From assembly GCA_963710205.1 (NCBI GenBank), contig CAVPZG010000001.1:186001-250000 (forward strand): 64,000 nt of DNA, written 5' to 3'. The stretch is from Pacificimonas sp963710205 (GTDB lineage Bacteria; Pseudomonadota; Alphaproteobacteria; Sphingomonadales; Sphingomonadaceae). Below the pieces are notes generated by a model. The model was not told where the DNA came from. It ran no database searches and saw only the letters and a list, made by a program, of their open reading frames with translations. This document shows, in pieces, positions 8,610 through 17,602 of the stretch (the first letter of the stretch is position 1; each line of letters opens with the position of its first letter). The position numbers and the translations under genes are program-made.

Positions 8610-9027
8610 AACCGACACGGAAATCAAAACTCTGCTGGAAACGACGAAGGTGATCGCCATGGTCGGCCTTAGCGACCGCCCGGACCGCGATTCCAATCGC
8701 GTCATGAAGTTTCTGCAGGATCAGGGCTACCGCGTCATGCCCGTCAATCCCACCATTGCGGGCGAGCAGGTGCATGGCGAGCATGTCTGGGCGTCACTGG
8801 ATGAAATCGGTGTCGATATCGATATGGTCGACGTCTTCCGCAATTCGGAGGCCGCTGCAGGTGTTGTCGATGACGCCATCGCGGCAGGCGCGAAATCAGT
8901 CTGGATGCAGCTTGGCGTCGTCAATGACGCTGCCGCCGCGAAAGCCGAAGCGGCTGGTCTGAAGGTGGTCATGGACCGCTGTCCCAAGATCGAAATTCCA
9001 AGGCTGGGAATCGGAACCGCCGGTTAG
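8599..9027 (+). CDS. CoA-binding protein (YccU-like Rossmann fold)
   Basis: A 142-residue CoA_binding-domain protein. The N-terminus (VIAMVGLSDRPDRDSNRV) is the dinucleotide-type loop of the family; later blocks include YRVMPVNPTIAGEQVHGE, VDVFRNSE and VWMQLG, and it ends near DRCPKIEIPRL. Enzymatic function is not established for this stand-alone domain. The start lies inside the end of mrp (11-base overlap), so the two are probably co-translated. Confidence 0.88.
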   Translation: MPLETDTEIKTLLETTKVIAMVGLSDRPDRDSNRVMKFLQDQGYRVMPVNPTIAGEQVHGEHVWASLDEIGVDIDMVDVFRNSEAAAGVVDDAIAAGAKSVWMQLGVVNDAAAAKAEAAGLKVVMDRCPKIEIPRLGIGTAG

Positions 9028-9053
9028 TTTCCCTGCCTTGCGGAGGCGGACAA

Positions 9054-9854
9054 CTAGTTCTGCGCGGCCAGCCAGCGTTCCAGTGTCGCCTTCATTTCCA
9101 GCCGGGCTTCTTCATGCAGCGCGCCGCCCGCGCTGGCGACGAGGTTACGCTCTTTCGGAATCGGCTTGTTGAACATGGGCACGGCCCCTTCCGTGTCCGT
9201 GACCATGCCCCCCGCCTCTGTCACGATCAGCGCCGCCGCCGCGATGTCGAGTTCGCGGCTGGGCCGCCCGTCGAACAGCGCATCGGCGCTTCCCTCCGCC
9301 ACCTTCGCCATGCGGAGGGCGATGCTGTTCGGCTTGGCAACGGCCTCGCAGGCCGGCCCCTGCCAGTATTTCGACCGCAGGAAATCCGCGTCGAGCGGCA
9401 GCCGCGCACCGGCGAGCCGTGTCCGCTCGCTGACCCTGATCGGCTTTCCATCGAGATAGGCGCCGTCACCCAGCACCGCAGTATAGAGTGCGCCCGAAGC
9501 TGGCGCGAACAGTACGCCGCAGGTGGGCTGGCCATGTTCCACCACCGCAACCGACACGCACCAACCGGAGCGCCCCCGCACATAATCCCGTGTACCGTCG
9601 ATGGGATCGACCAGGAATGTCCGTGCGCAGCCCAGCCGCGCGCGATCGTCCTCGCGTTCTTCCGACAGCCAGCCATAGGCCGGTCGGGCGGCGCGCAATC
9701 TTGACGATAACAGTCCATCGATCGCGATATCGGCTTCGGTCACGGGATTGTTCGGCGACTTGTCCCATTTCGCCACACCGCCCACCGCCATGTCGAGGGC
9801 GAGCTGACCAGCCTCCCGCGCAGCCTCGACGATCAGCGTCAGATCGTCATGCAC
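9054..9854 (-). CDS. cysQ: Inositol monophosphatase-family phosphatase (CysQ-like)
   Basis: Metal-dependent phosphatase of the IMPase superfamily, most like 3'(2'),5'-bisphosphate nucleotidases that recycle PAP from sulfate assimilation. Metal ligands are visible: Glu64/Glu65 in LSEER, the DPIDGTRDYV block (83-92; the family motif is DPxDGT) and the distal ELDIAA block. The 266-residue length fits. It overlaps the end of pmbA by 8 bases as the third gene of ubiA-pmbA-cysQ. The exact substrate (PAP or an inositol phosphate) cannot be settled from sequence, so the symbol is tentative. Confidence 0.82.
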   Translation of the reverse strand: MHDDLTLIVEAAREAGQLALDMAVGGVAKWDKSPNNPVTEADIAIDGLLSSRLRAARPAYGWLSEEREDDRARLGCARTFLVDPIDGTRDYVRGRSGWCVSVAVVEHGQPTCGVLFAPASGALYTAVLGDGAYLDGKPIRVSERTRLAGARLPLDADFLRSKYWQGPACEAVAKPNSIALRMAKVAEGSADALFDGRPSRELDIAAAALIVTEAGGMVTDTEGAVPMFNKPIPKERNLVASAGGALHEEARLEMKATLERWLAAQN

Positions 9855-11190
9855 CCGCCACCGTCATTCCTTCGACCCGCAGGGTGGGCGCATTCGTAGC
9901 GTGGCGGAAGACAAGGTCGCTGGCCGGGATCAGCGCGGCAAACATCGCCTTCAGATTGCCCGCGATCGTTATCCCGCTGACAGGCCGCGTCAGCTCGCCA
10001 TTTTCGATCAGCACGCCCGACGCGCCGCGGCTGTAGTCGCCTGTCACCATGTTGACGCCCTGACCGATCAGTTCAGTGATGAGAACGCCGGACCTGACGT
10101 CCGCGATCATGTCCTCGCGAGTGACCGTGCCTGGGGCCATGTTGAGGTTGGTCGTTCCCGTCGATGGCGGCCCCGACGTGCCGCGCACCGCATGACCGGT
10201 TGGCGTGAGGCCAAGCTGCCGTCCCGCCGCGCTGTTCACCAGCCAGCCCGTTAGGCGGCCGTTGTCGACCAGCCGGCGCGTCGCCGTCCGCAGCCCCTCG
10301 CCATCGAAGCCCCGGCTGCGCTGTCCGCGCAGGCGCAGCGGATCGTCGATGATCATCACGCCATCTGCGAAAAGCTGCTCTTCAGGGTCGGACAGGAAAC
10401 TGGATTTCCGCGCAATCGCCGCGCCGTTGATCGCGCCCGAGAAATGCCCGAGCAGGCTGTTCGACACGCGCGGATCGAACAGCACCGTCATCGGGCCGCT
10501 TTTCACCGAAACCGGGTTCAGCCGCGCCACGGTGCGTGTCCCGGCACGCGCGCCGACCTCCTCCGCCGCCTCGACATCTTCGAGATGCCGCGCCGCCGAC
10601 ATCGCATAGTCGCGCTGCATGTCGCCGCCCTTGCCCGCAATGACGCTGGCATAGACATTGTAGGACGTGCCCGTCCGCGCGCCGGAAAAGCCGGCGCTGG
10701 TGGCCATCGCGAAGGTCGCGCGGCTGGCGCTCGCGCCGCCGCCGCCGGAGTTGGTCACGCCCTCGACCGCCCGCGCCGCATCCTCGCAGGCAAGCGCGGT
10801 CCGCTCCAGTCGCTCGACATCGACGTCGCCGCCGTCATCGGAATCGAGATCGGGCGGCGTGTCGCTCATCAGCATGTCGTCGGGGGCAAGCCCGGCATAG
10901 TCATCCGCGCTTGCAGCCCGTGCCATGGCGACGACCCGCGCCGCCGCCTCCCCGATGGCAGCGGGCGCAAAGTCGGAAAGCGCAACACTGGCGCTCGATT
11001 TGCCCACGAACGCGCGCAGGCCAATCTCCGCATCCTCGGACCTCGTAATGTCCTCGACCTCGCCCAGCCGCACCGACACCGACGCGCTTTCCCCGCCGAC
11101 AAAGGCGGCGTCGCAGGCGTCCGCTCCCGCCTTGCGGGCGGCGCTGAGGACGGCATCGAGATGGGCGAGGGCTTCGGTTTGCGTGATCAT
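9847..11190 (-). CDS. pmbA: TldD/PmbA-family protein, TldE/PmbA side
   Basis: TldE (PmbA) is the non-catalytic partner of the zinc protease TldD; the complex degrades unfolded peptides and matures some modified peptides. The 447-residue protein shows typical segments (VSVRLGEVEDITRSEDAEIGLRAFVG near the N-terminus, FDPRVSNSLLGHFSGAINGAAIARKSSFL in the middle, GVLITELIGQGVNMVTGDYSRGASG near the end). No HExxxH zinc motif is present, which marks the TldE side. tldD is not in this window. It lies between ubiA and the phosphatase on the same strand. Confidence 0.93.
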   Translation of the reverse strand: MITQTEALAHLDAVLSAARKAGADACDAAFVGGESASVSVRLGEVEDITRSEDAEIGLRAFVGKSSASVALSDFAPAAIGEAAARVVAMARAASADDYAGLAPDDMLMSDTPPDLDSDDGGDVDVERLERTALACEDAARAVEGVTNSGGGGASASRATFAMATSAGFSGARTGTSYNVYASVIAGKGGDMQRDYAMSAARHLEDVEAAEEVGARAGTRTVARLNPVSVKSGPMTVLFDPRVSNSLLGHFSGAINGAAIARKSSFLSDPEEQLFADGVMIIDDPLRLRGQRSRGFDGEGLRTATRRLVDNGRLTGWLVNSAAGRQLGLTPTGHAVRGTSGPPSTGTTNLNMAPGTVTREDMIADVRSGVLITELIGQGVNMVTGDYSRGASGVLIENGELTRPVSGITIAGNLKAMFAALIPASDLVFRHATNAPTLRVEGMTVAGA

Positions 11191-11229
11191 CGGGCGGATG
11201 TAGGCAGCCGCATGCCCCCGGTCAAAGCT

Positions 11230-12174
11230 TCAAAGCGTGAAGAGGGTCGCATAGGCCACGCCCGCCGCCGCGGCGAGCCCGACCCAGAGATTGGCCCGGA
11301 ACGCCTTCAGCGCGCGCTGATGCTGTCCGTGCCTGACCATATTGGCGACCATGCCGCCTGCGAACAGCGCGGGACCCGCGCCTGAAAACCCGGTAAGCAA
11401 ATCGCCGCTTTCCAGCCAGAGCGCGAGAAGCAGCGTCACGCCGAACAGGATATAAAAGAGCTGGATCGCCGTTTCCGCCTGATTGCCCAGCCGCCGCGCA
11501 CTCGACTTGATACCGGCCAGCGCATCGTCCTCCACATCCTGCAACGCATAGATCGTATCGTAACCGAGCGTCCAGAATATGCCCGCAAGATACACCAGTG
11601 CCGCACTCCAGCCCAGCGTCCCCGTCGCCGCCGCATATCCCACCAGGACGCCCCAGTTGAAGGTCAGCCCCAGCCACGCCTGCGGCCACCAGGTGATCCG
11701 CTTCATGAACGGATAGGCCGCGACCAGCGCCAGCGCCGCCAGCGCCACCAGCGCAGCGAACATGTTCAGCTGCACGAGGACGGCAAGCCCGATGAGACAA
11801 AGCGCCACCAGAAACACCCACGCCCCGCCGACGCTGATCCGCCCGCTGGCGAGGGGCCGGTCGCGGGTCCGGGCGACCCGCGCGTCCAGCTTTCGGTCGA
11901 CGATGTCATTATAAACACATCCCGCCGACCGCATGGCAAGCGCGCCCACGAAGAACAGCGGAATGAGATACCAGTCGCGCATGGCCTCGCCCGCCAGAAG
12001 CACGCCCCAGACACAGGGCCAGAACAACAGCCACGTGCCGATGGGCCGGTCCAGCCGCGCCAGCCGGGCCCATCGCTGCGCGGAATCGGGCAACAGGTCG
12101 ACGAGGGACCGGCGCGCATCGGGAGTCATGGGATCGGAAGGTCGGTCTTGCGTCATCGCCCCGCTCTTAGCCAT
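11230..12174 (-). CDS. ubiA: 4-hydroxybenzoate polyprenyltransferase
   Basis: Integral membrane prenyltransferase that joins the polyprenyl tail to 4-hydroxybenzoate in ubiquinone synthesis. Both Asp-rich Mg-diphosphate motifs are visible: NDIVDRKLD (about 89-97) followed by ARTRDRPLASG, and the second one, YDTIYALQDVEDD. Multiple hydrophobic helices fill the rest. Start is uncertain: ATG 12174 is used here, but a GTG at 12177 and an ATG at 12156 are in frame and no ribosome-binding site clearly decides. The gene is divergent from rsmE. ubiH at 30.1 kb acts later in the same pathway. Confidence 0.95.
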   Translation of the reverse strand: MAKSGAMTQDRPSDPMTPDARRSLVDLLPDSAQRWARLARLDRPIGTWLLFWPCVWGVLLAGEAMRDWYLIPLFFVGALAMRSAGCVYNDIVDRKLDARVARTRDRPLASGRISVGGAWVFLVALCLIGLAVLVQLNMFAALVALAALALVAAYPFMKRITWWPQAWLGLTFNWGVLVGYAAATGTLGWSAALVYLAGIFWTLGYDTIYALQDVEDDALAGIKSSARRLGNQAETAIQLFYILFGVTLLLALWLESGDLLTGFSGAGPALFAGGMVANMVRHGQHQRALKAFRANLWVGLAAAAGVAYATLFTL

Positions 12175-12217
12175 CACGGCGGATGACAGGAAGGCGGGCT
12201 TGTCCTAACGGACCGCC

Positions 12218-12958
12218 ATGAGCAGCCGATATGTCCCCCGCCTTTACTGCGACGCGCGGATCAAGGCCGGTAGCCCGCTGTCGCTTGGCCCCGAAAGTGC
12301 CCGCTATCTGGCCGGCGTCATGCGGCTGGGCGAGGGCGGCGAGGTCATCCTGTTCGACGATCATACAGGTGAATGGCGCGCGCGGATCGAGGCGGTTTCA
12401 AAGCGGGACATACGCGTCCTTCCGACAGAACATCTGCGCCCGCGCGAAACCGTGCCCGACATCTGGCTTCTCGCCGCGCCCATCAAGCGCGCGCGCTATG
12501 AATGGACCGCGGAAAAGGCGTGCGAGCTGGGCGCGGCGCGACTGGTCCCCGTCATCACCGAACGCACGGGGCGCGTCGAAACGCAGCAGGCGAGACCGGA
12601 CCGTCTGCGCGCGCACATGATCGAGGCGGCGGAACAGTGCGAACGCACGGCCCTGCCCGAACTGGCAGACGCGGTTTCGCTGGAGGACCTGCTCGCGGGA
12701 TGGCCATCGGAGCGCGCGCTGATCTTCTGCGATGAAGAGGGCGGCGCACCGGCGTCCGAGGTCATGCGCGCCTGCCCCGCACCCGCGGCGATCCTGATCG
12801 GTCCGGAAGGCGGATTTTCAGATGCGGAGCGAAAGATGCTGGCGAACATTGCCAGCACGCGCCGGATTAGCCTCGGACCGCTCATATTGCGGGCCGACAC
12901 GGCTGCCGTCGCCGCCCTTGCCATCTGGCAGGCTCTGGCTGGACATCAGGTGGCGTGA
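12218..12958 (+). CDS. rsmE: 16S rRNA (uracil1498-N3)-methyltransferase
   Basis: SPOUT-class methyltransferase acting on 16S rRNA. The 246-residue protein has an N-terminal PUA-like part (about 1-75; SARYLAGVMRLGEGGEVILFD). The knot domain carries KRARYEWTAEKACELGAARLVPVITERT, the diagnostic IGPEGGFSDAERKML, and LGPLILRADTAAVAAL near the end. It is divergent from ubiA. rsmE followed within about 1 kb by gshA on the same strand is a familiar alphaproteobacterial order, here interrupted by a secreted-protein gene. Confidence 0.95.
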   Translation: MSSRYVPRLYCDARIKAGSPLSLGPESARYLAGVMRLGEGGEVILFDDHTGEWRARIEAVSKRDIRVLPTEHLRPRETVPDIWLLAAPIKRARYEWTAEKACELGAARLVPVITERTGRVETQQARPDRLRAHMIEAAEQCERTALPELADAVSLEDLLAGWPSERALIFCDEEGGAPASEVMRACPAPAAILIGPEGGFSDAERKMLANIASTRRISLGPLILRADTAAVAALAIWQALAGHQVA

Positions 12959-13060
12959 TCCCAACCGCCCGACAGACCAGTGAACCGGCTGGTCGTAGCG
13001 GACTGGTACGGCAGTCACATCTGCGAGTATAACTGCGGGCGCAATCAGGAAGGGACTGTC

Positions 13061-13858
13061 ATGAGAGCCGCAATTTTTCTCGCTCTGGGACTTAGTGTCG
13101 CCCTGTCGCCCGTATCGGCGCAGGATTTTTCCTCCATTGGCTATAACACGGTGATGGCAGGAATCCTGCACAAGCAGAAGATGAAGTCTGTCTATGGTGC
13201 GGACCGGGTTGCGGATGTGGCGAAAGCGACACCGAATATCCCCGGCGCCGCAGGAGACAACAGGCGGCGCGCACCTGACATCGCCGGTGGTGATGGCCTG
13301 TTCACAGCGGCGCTTACCAGAAGCGGCGCGAACCTTCCGGCAGATACGTTAAGCTACACGCCCGATCCTGCGATCAGTCGCCGGACACGTGCGCGTTTCT
13401 ATGCCGTCGGCGCTGCGGCCAGCGATGACCGCCTGCGCCAGAGAGTGCAGGAGAAGGTTGCCAATCAGTATGAGACGCTTGCCGCAACAATCAACCTGAA
13501 GCGCAGCAATCTGGCCGATACCATGGCAACCTACATGCTCGTGAACTGGGCAGCCGCCAATCCGTCTGCGGAATTTTCAAGCATCGATCACAGTCACGCC
13601 GCCGCCGTGCGCAACCAGATACGGGCGTTGATGGCAGGCCAGGGCGCGCTAGCAACCGAAGCTGCCCGCCAGGAAGCGGACGAGGAACTGGTGCACCTGA
13701 CCGCGATGACCAGCATGATTGCGAAGGGAGAAGCAGCAAAGGGTGTTGCCCAGAAGGCGAAATTCGCTGATCTCGTGCGGCGGGAATGGAAAGCCCGCTA
13801 TGGTCAGGACCTAACGAAGCTGCGCCTGGGTTCCAAGGGTTTCTTGCCAGCATCGTGA
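13061..13858 (+). CDS. Secreted protein resembling DUF6683
   Basis: Start chosen at ATG 13061: AGGAAGGGA lies just upstream and the product then begins with a clean signal peptide (MRAAIFLALGLSVALSPVSAQ, cut after about residue 21). The 265-residue protein has a variable linker with Lys/Ala-rich and Arg-rich patches. A C-terminal helical domain follows (LSYTPDPAISRRTRARFYAVG, YETLAATINLKRSNLADTMATYMLVNW, VRNQIRALMAG). Those phrases (SNLADTMATYMLVNWAAANP in particular) resemble DUF6683 proteins, whose role is unknown. Probably periplasmic. It sits between rsmE and gshA, same strand. Confidence 0.72.
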   Translation: MRAAIFLALGLSVALSPVSAQDFSSIGYNTVMAGILHKQKMKSVYGADRVADVAKATPNIPGAAGDNRRRAPDIAGGDGLFTAALTRSGANLPADTLSYTPDPAISRRTRARFYAVGAAASDDRLRQRVQEKVANQYETLAATINLKRSNLADTMATYMLVNWAAANPSAEFSSIDHSHAAAVRNQIRALMAGQGALATEAARQEADEELVHLTAMTSMIAKGEAAKGVAQKAKFADLVRREWKARYGQDLTKLRLGSKGFLPAS

Positions 13859-13923
13859 TGCGCCCGCGCCCGCGAAGGATTTTCGAGGATGACTCAGCGC
13901 CGGGTGCTGGCTAGTCCCGCGCA

Positions 13924-15294
13924 ATGAGCACGAGAAGCGAAGCCGAGGGCGATGCGGCCCCCATCGAAACCCGCGCGGACCTTCTTCGCGTGTTCGAGGA
14001 TGGCTGCAAGGCGAAGGCCGACTGGCGCATCGGGACGGAACATGAAAAGTTCGTCTATACGACCACCGATCATCGGGCGCCCAGTTATGACGAGCCCGGC
14101 GGGATCCGGGATGTCCTGCACGAGCTGACGCAGTTTGGCTGGACCCCCATCGTCGAGAACGGCAATGTCATCGCGCTGAAGGGCCAGGATGGCAATGTCA
14201 GCCTGGAGCCAGCCGGACAGCTTGAGCTTTCAGGCGCCCCGCTGGACAGCCTGCATGACACCTGCGCCGAAACCGGGCGGCACCTGGAACAGGCGAAGGC
14301 GGTGGGCGAAAAGCTGGGCCTTGGCTTTCTCGGTCTCGGCATGTGGCCGGACAAGACCCGCCGTGAGCTGCCGATCATGCCAAAGGGCCGCTACAAAATC
14401 ATGCTGGACTACATGCCGAAGGTCGGTTCGCTCGGCCTCGACATGATGCTGAGGACATGCACCATCCAGACCAATCTCGACTATTCGTCGGAAGCGGACA
14501 TGGTGCAGAAATTCCGCGTGTCGATGGCGCTGCAGCCGCTGGCGACGGCGCTGTTCGCCAATTCGCCCTTCACCGAGGGAAAGCCGAACGGCTATCTGAG
14601 CTATCGCAGCCATATCTGGACCGACACCGACCCCAATCGCACCGGCATGCTGCCGTTCGTGTTCGAGGACGGGTTCGGATTCGAACGCTGGACCGATTAC
14701 ATGCTGGAAGTGCCGATGTATTTCGCCGTGCGGAACGGCAGATATGTCGATCTGGCGGGCCGCGATTTCCGCCGCTTCCTGGATGGAACGCTGGATGAAC
14801 TGCCCGGTGAGGTCGCGACCCGCGCCGACTGGACGGACCACCTTTCCACCGCCTTTCCCGAAGTCCGGCTGAAAAGCTTCATGGAAATGCGCGGCGCCGA
14901 TGGCGGTCCGTGGAACCGCATCTGCGCGCTCCCCGCGCTGTGGGTTGGCCTGCTCTATGACCAGACCGCCCTCGACGCCGCCTGGGATCTCGTGAAGGAC
15001 TGGGACATGGCCGACTATCAGCAGCTGCGCGACGACGTGCCGAAACTGGGGCTGAAGGCCAGGGTGGGTGAGCGCAGCCTGCAGGAGATCGGCCGGGAAG
15101 CCCTGAAAATATCGGAATCCGGCCTGGTGGCGCGCAAGCGGCTGAACGCGTCTGGCGATAACGAGGCCGGTTTTCTCTCGCCGCTTTTCGAGATCGTGGA
15201 CACCGGGATGACGCCCGCCGATCGCCTGCTGGCCGCCTATCATGGCCGATGGAATGGCGACGTCGCAAAGGTCTATGCGGAAGAGAGTTTTTAG
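13924..15294 (+). CDS. gshA: Glutamate-cysteine ligase
   Basis: First enzyme of glutathione synthesis, joining glutamate and cysteine with ATP. The 456-residue protein belongs to the GCS2-type family shared by alphaproteobacteria and plants, not to the longer E. coli type. Recognisable blocks: DWRIGTEHEKF near residue 40, GNVSLEPAGQLELSGAPLDSLH, GLGMWPDKTRRELPIMPKGRY, TCTIQTNLDYSSEADMVQKFRV, SYRSHIWTDTDPNRTGMLPF and MEMRGADGGPWNRICALPALWVGLLYD. It is convergent with ribA. The short gap between them contains a 20-base palindrome. Confidence 0.95.
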   Translation: MSTRSEAEGDAAPIETRADLLRVFEDGCKAKADWRIGTEHEKFVYTTTDHRAPSYDEPGGIRDVLHELTQFGWTPIVENGNVIALKGQDGNVSLEPAGQLELSGAPLDSLHDTCAETGRHLEQAKAVGEKLGLGFLGLGMWPDKTRRELPIMPKGRYKIMLDYMPKVGSLGLDMMLRTCTIQTNLDYSSEADMVQKFRVSMALQPLATALFANSPFTEGKPNGYLSYRSHIWTDTDPNRTGMLPFVFEDGFGFERWTDYMLEVPMYFAVRNGRYVDLAGRDFRRFLDGTLDELPGEVATRADWTDHLSTAFPEVRLKSFMEMRGADGGPWNRICALPALWVGLLYDQTALDAAWDLVKDWDMADYQQLRDDVPKLGLKARVGERSLQEIGREALKISESGLVARKRLNASGDNEAGFLSPLFEIVDTGMTPADRLLAAYHGRWNGDVAKVYAEESF

Positions 15295-15335
15295 GCCGCC
15301 GACCCCGATCCGTCGTTCACGCAGAAGCAGGAGAT

Positions 15336-15355
15336 CATGGGCTGCGCAGCCCATG
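15336..15355. repeat. 20-base perfect palindrome between gshA and ribA
   Basis: Ten bases at 15336-15345 are repeated as the exact reverse complement at 15346-15355 with no spacer (centre CTGC|GCAG). It lies in the 134-base gap between two convergent genes. It has no T-run, so if it ends transcription it would do so in both directions without the usual U-tract; it could also be a protein-binding site. Confidence 0.5.
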
Positions 15356-15428
15356 GCGCGGTCAGTGCGGTCCGCCGTCTCCCCATCCGGCAGGATGCAC
15401 GAACCCGGGCGGTTCCAGCCGCAACCGG

Positions 15429-16475
15429 TTAAAAGCGGTGCCCCGTCCGGTCGCGCTTCGTCGCGAGATAATCCGCATTGAGCGGTCCATGGCCCGCAAC
15501 CAGCGGAACCCTCTCGGCCACCGCAACGCCCTCCGCCTCCAGGCCCGCCACCTTTTGCGGGTTGTTGGTCAGGAGCCGCACGCGTGTCACACCGAGCGCG
15601 CGCAGCATTGCGGCGGCAATGCCGAAATCGCGCTCATCCACCTCGAAGCCGAGGCGCAAATTCGCATCGACGGTGTCAAAGCCCTGGTCCTGCAGACGGT
15701 AGGCGCGCAGCTTGTTCATCAAGCCAATGCCGCGCCCCTCCTGCTGCAAATACAGCAAGATTCCGCCGCCAGCCTCCGCAATCGCCTGCAGCGCCGCTGC
15801 CAGCTGGTCGCCGCAATCGCATTTCAGGCTGCCGAGCACATCGCCGGTGAGACAGGCACTGTGCAGGCGGGTCAGCGGCTGCGCGCCAAGCGCACCTTCA
15901 CCCACCAGCAGTGCGAGATGCTCTGGCCCACCGGGACTGCGAAAGGCGACAACCTGCGTATGTTCGTCGACCTTTAGCGGCAGGCGCGCGCGGGTGATTT
16001 CGCGCAAGGTGGCGGGGTCGCGGTGGCCTTCGATCTCGCCGGGCGATACGAAGGGAAGCTCGTCCGGTTCCTGTACCGGCCGCGCGTGCAGGCTGGGAAG
16101 GAGGCCCGCCAGCTTGGCCAGCTGCAGCGCCGCCGCCGCCTCGCCAGCATCCGCCACAGCCAGCGTTTCAAACGGTCCTTTCAGCGGCTGCGCCAGATCG
16201 AGCGTGGGATCGGCAATGGCCACCGCGCCCGCCGCATCCACCCAGTCGGGCCGCACCAGCCGCACCGCCCGCATGCCCGCCGCCGCCCGCTGGTTCGCCA
16301 GTTTCAGCTGCACGGCGCGCTTGTCCGTGATGAGAAGGTCGGCACGCGCGTCCGCCTCAAACGCCGCCAGCGACTTCTCGTCCGCCAGTTCCACCGCGAG
16401 CACCGCCATCCCGCCCACGCGCACGGCGCGCCCGCGGCGCAGCTCGTCGATGGCGCGTTCGGCGGCAAGGCTCAT
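15429..16475 (-). CDS. ribA: GTP cyclohydrolase II with extended N-terminus
   Basis: Catalyses the first step of riboflavin synthesis from GTP. The catalytic domain is the C-terminal half: LTRLHSACLTGD (Cys208), SLKCDCGDQ (Cys219, Cys221, completing the zinc site), and QQEGRGIGL (244-252). At 348 residues it is about 150 longer than stand-alone RibA. The extra N-terminal part (AIDELRRGRAVRVGGMAVLAVELADEK...) is placed where RibB sits in bifunctional RibBA, but the RibB active-site signature is not recognisable, so it looks like a degenerate domain. It is convergent with gshA; xth lies just upstream on the same strand. Confidence 0.92.
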   Translation of the reverse strand: MSLAAERAIDELRRGRAVRVGGMAVLAVELADEKSLAAFEADARADLLITDKRAVQLKLANQRAAAGMRAVRLVRPDWVDAAGAVAIADPTLDLAQPLKGPFETLAVADAGEAAAALQLAKLAGLLPSLHARPVQEPDELPFVSPGEIEGHRDPATLREITRARLPLKVDEHTQVVAFRSPGGPEHLALLVGEGALGAQPLTRLHSACLTGDVLGSLKCDCGDQLAAALQAIAEAGGGILLYLQQEGRGIGLMNKLRAYRLQDQGFDTVDANLRLGFEVDERDFGIAAAMLRALGVTRVRLLTNNPQKVAGLEAEGVAVAERVPLVAGHGPLNADYLATKRDRTGHRF

Positions 16476-16508
16476 GGGCTTGGGTCCATCATGGCCTCGG
16501 TCGCCGAC

Positions 16509-17300
16509 CTAAAGCTCGATCTCGGTAATCAGCGGCGCGTGATCGCTCGGCTTTTCCCAGCCGCGCGCGTCCTCCATCACCCGGTGCGCCTTCACCGTCC
16601 CCTTCAGTTCCGGCGAAACCCAGACATGGTCGAGCCGCCGGCCCCTGTCCGACGCCCGCCAGTCCTTCGCGCGGTAGCTCCACCAGGTGTAGAGCCGTTC
16701 CGGCGCGGGAATCATCATGCGGCCGACATCCTGCCAGTCATGGGCCGCCTGCAGCCGGCCCATGGTCTCGACCTCGATCGGCGTATGGCTGACGACATTG
16801 AGCAGCTGCCTGTGGCTCCAGACATCGGATTCCAGCGGCGCGATATTGAAATCGCCCATCATGATCGTCGGTGTGTTCAGAGTCTCCGACCAGCGCGTCA
16901 TGCGCTCGTAGAAATCCAGCTTCTGGCCGAATTTCGGATTCTCCTCCCGATCGGGAAGGTCGCCGCCGGCCGGGATGTAGACATTTTCGAGAAGCACGCC
17001 CGACGGCAGGCGCACGCCGATATGGCGCGCCTCGCCATTGTCCTGCCAGTCATGGCGGCGATCCTCGGTCAGCGGAATCCTCGACAGGATCGCGACGCCG
17101 TGATGCATTGGCTGGCCGCAAAGAATGCGCGTCGTGTAGCCCAGCGCCTCGAACGGTTTGTGCGGAAAGTCGGCGTCCCGCACCTTCGTTTCCTGCAGGC
17201 AGATGATGTCGGGCGCTTCCTCGGCGATCAGCCTTTCGACGATGCCGAGACGCGCGCGAACGCTGTTGATGTTCCAGCTTACGAATTTTGTAATGCTCAT
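16509..17300 (-). CDS. xth: Exodeoxyribonuclease III
   Basis: Mg-dependent AP endonuclease and 3'-5' exonuclease of the base-excision repair pathway. The 263-residue protein begins SITKFVSWNINSVRARLGIVERL and shows IICLQETKVRDADFP (catalytic Glu), MMGDFNIAP, YTWWSYRAKDWRASDRGRRLDHVWVSP and the terminal SDHAPLITEIEL with the catalytic Asp-His. It is about 300 bases downstream of lolA on the same strand; lolA and xth are neighbours in many alphaproteobacteria. Confidence 0.96.
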   Translation of the reverse strand: MSITKFVSWNINSVRARLGIVERLIAEEAPDIICLQETKVRDADFPHKPFEALGYTTRILCGQPMHHGVAILSRIPLTEDRRHDWQDNGEARHIGVRLPSGVLLENVYIPAGGDLPDREENPKFGQKLDFYERMTRWSETLNTPTIMMGDFNIAPLESDVWSHRQLLNVVSHTPIEVETMGRLQAAHDWQDVGRMMIPAPERLYTWWSYRAKDWRASDRGRRLDHVWVSPELKGTVKAHRVMEDARGWEKPSDHAPLITEIEL

Positions 17301-17602
17301 GCCGGGCAGCTAACATCCATGGACAGGCCCCGCAAAAGAAATGACCTCCGCCCTCCCTTTTCAGGAAGAACGGAGGCCTTTCTTGCGCTCGTCACGCAAA
17401 CGAAGCCGAATTGGACACCCAAGCAACAGGGGGCAAAATCTCAGATGCCCTCCTCGTCCCCGATCTGTGAAAGATACGTTGCGAAACAGGCCGTCACAAT
17501 CGCCCTAAATTTCAACCTGCCGCGAAAAGCGCGCATTTGAGCGGCGATCAGTTACGGGCGCGTTCCTATAGCCGGTCCTGAAGTCGGGATGTGCGGGTCA
17601 CC
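17301..17602. other. Gap between lolA and xth with no recognised feature
   Basis: About 300 bases. Open frames crossing it are continuations of frames that shadow xth and ribA on the other strand. A weak CCTCCG...CGGAGG inverted repeat at about 17345-17376 could help end the lolA transcript, but it lacks a proper U-tract. Confidence 0.4.

Noticed and set aside
10444..11385. A 313-codon plus-strand frame opposite pmbA
   Set aside because: Antisense of a complete TldE protein; Arg/His-rich composition.
16023..17540. A 505-codon plus-strand frame over ribA and xth
   Set aside because: Antisense shadow of two confidently identified genes; no domain or signal in it.
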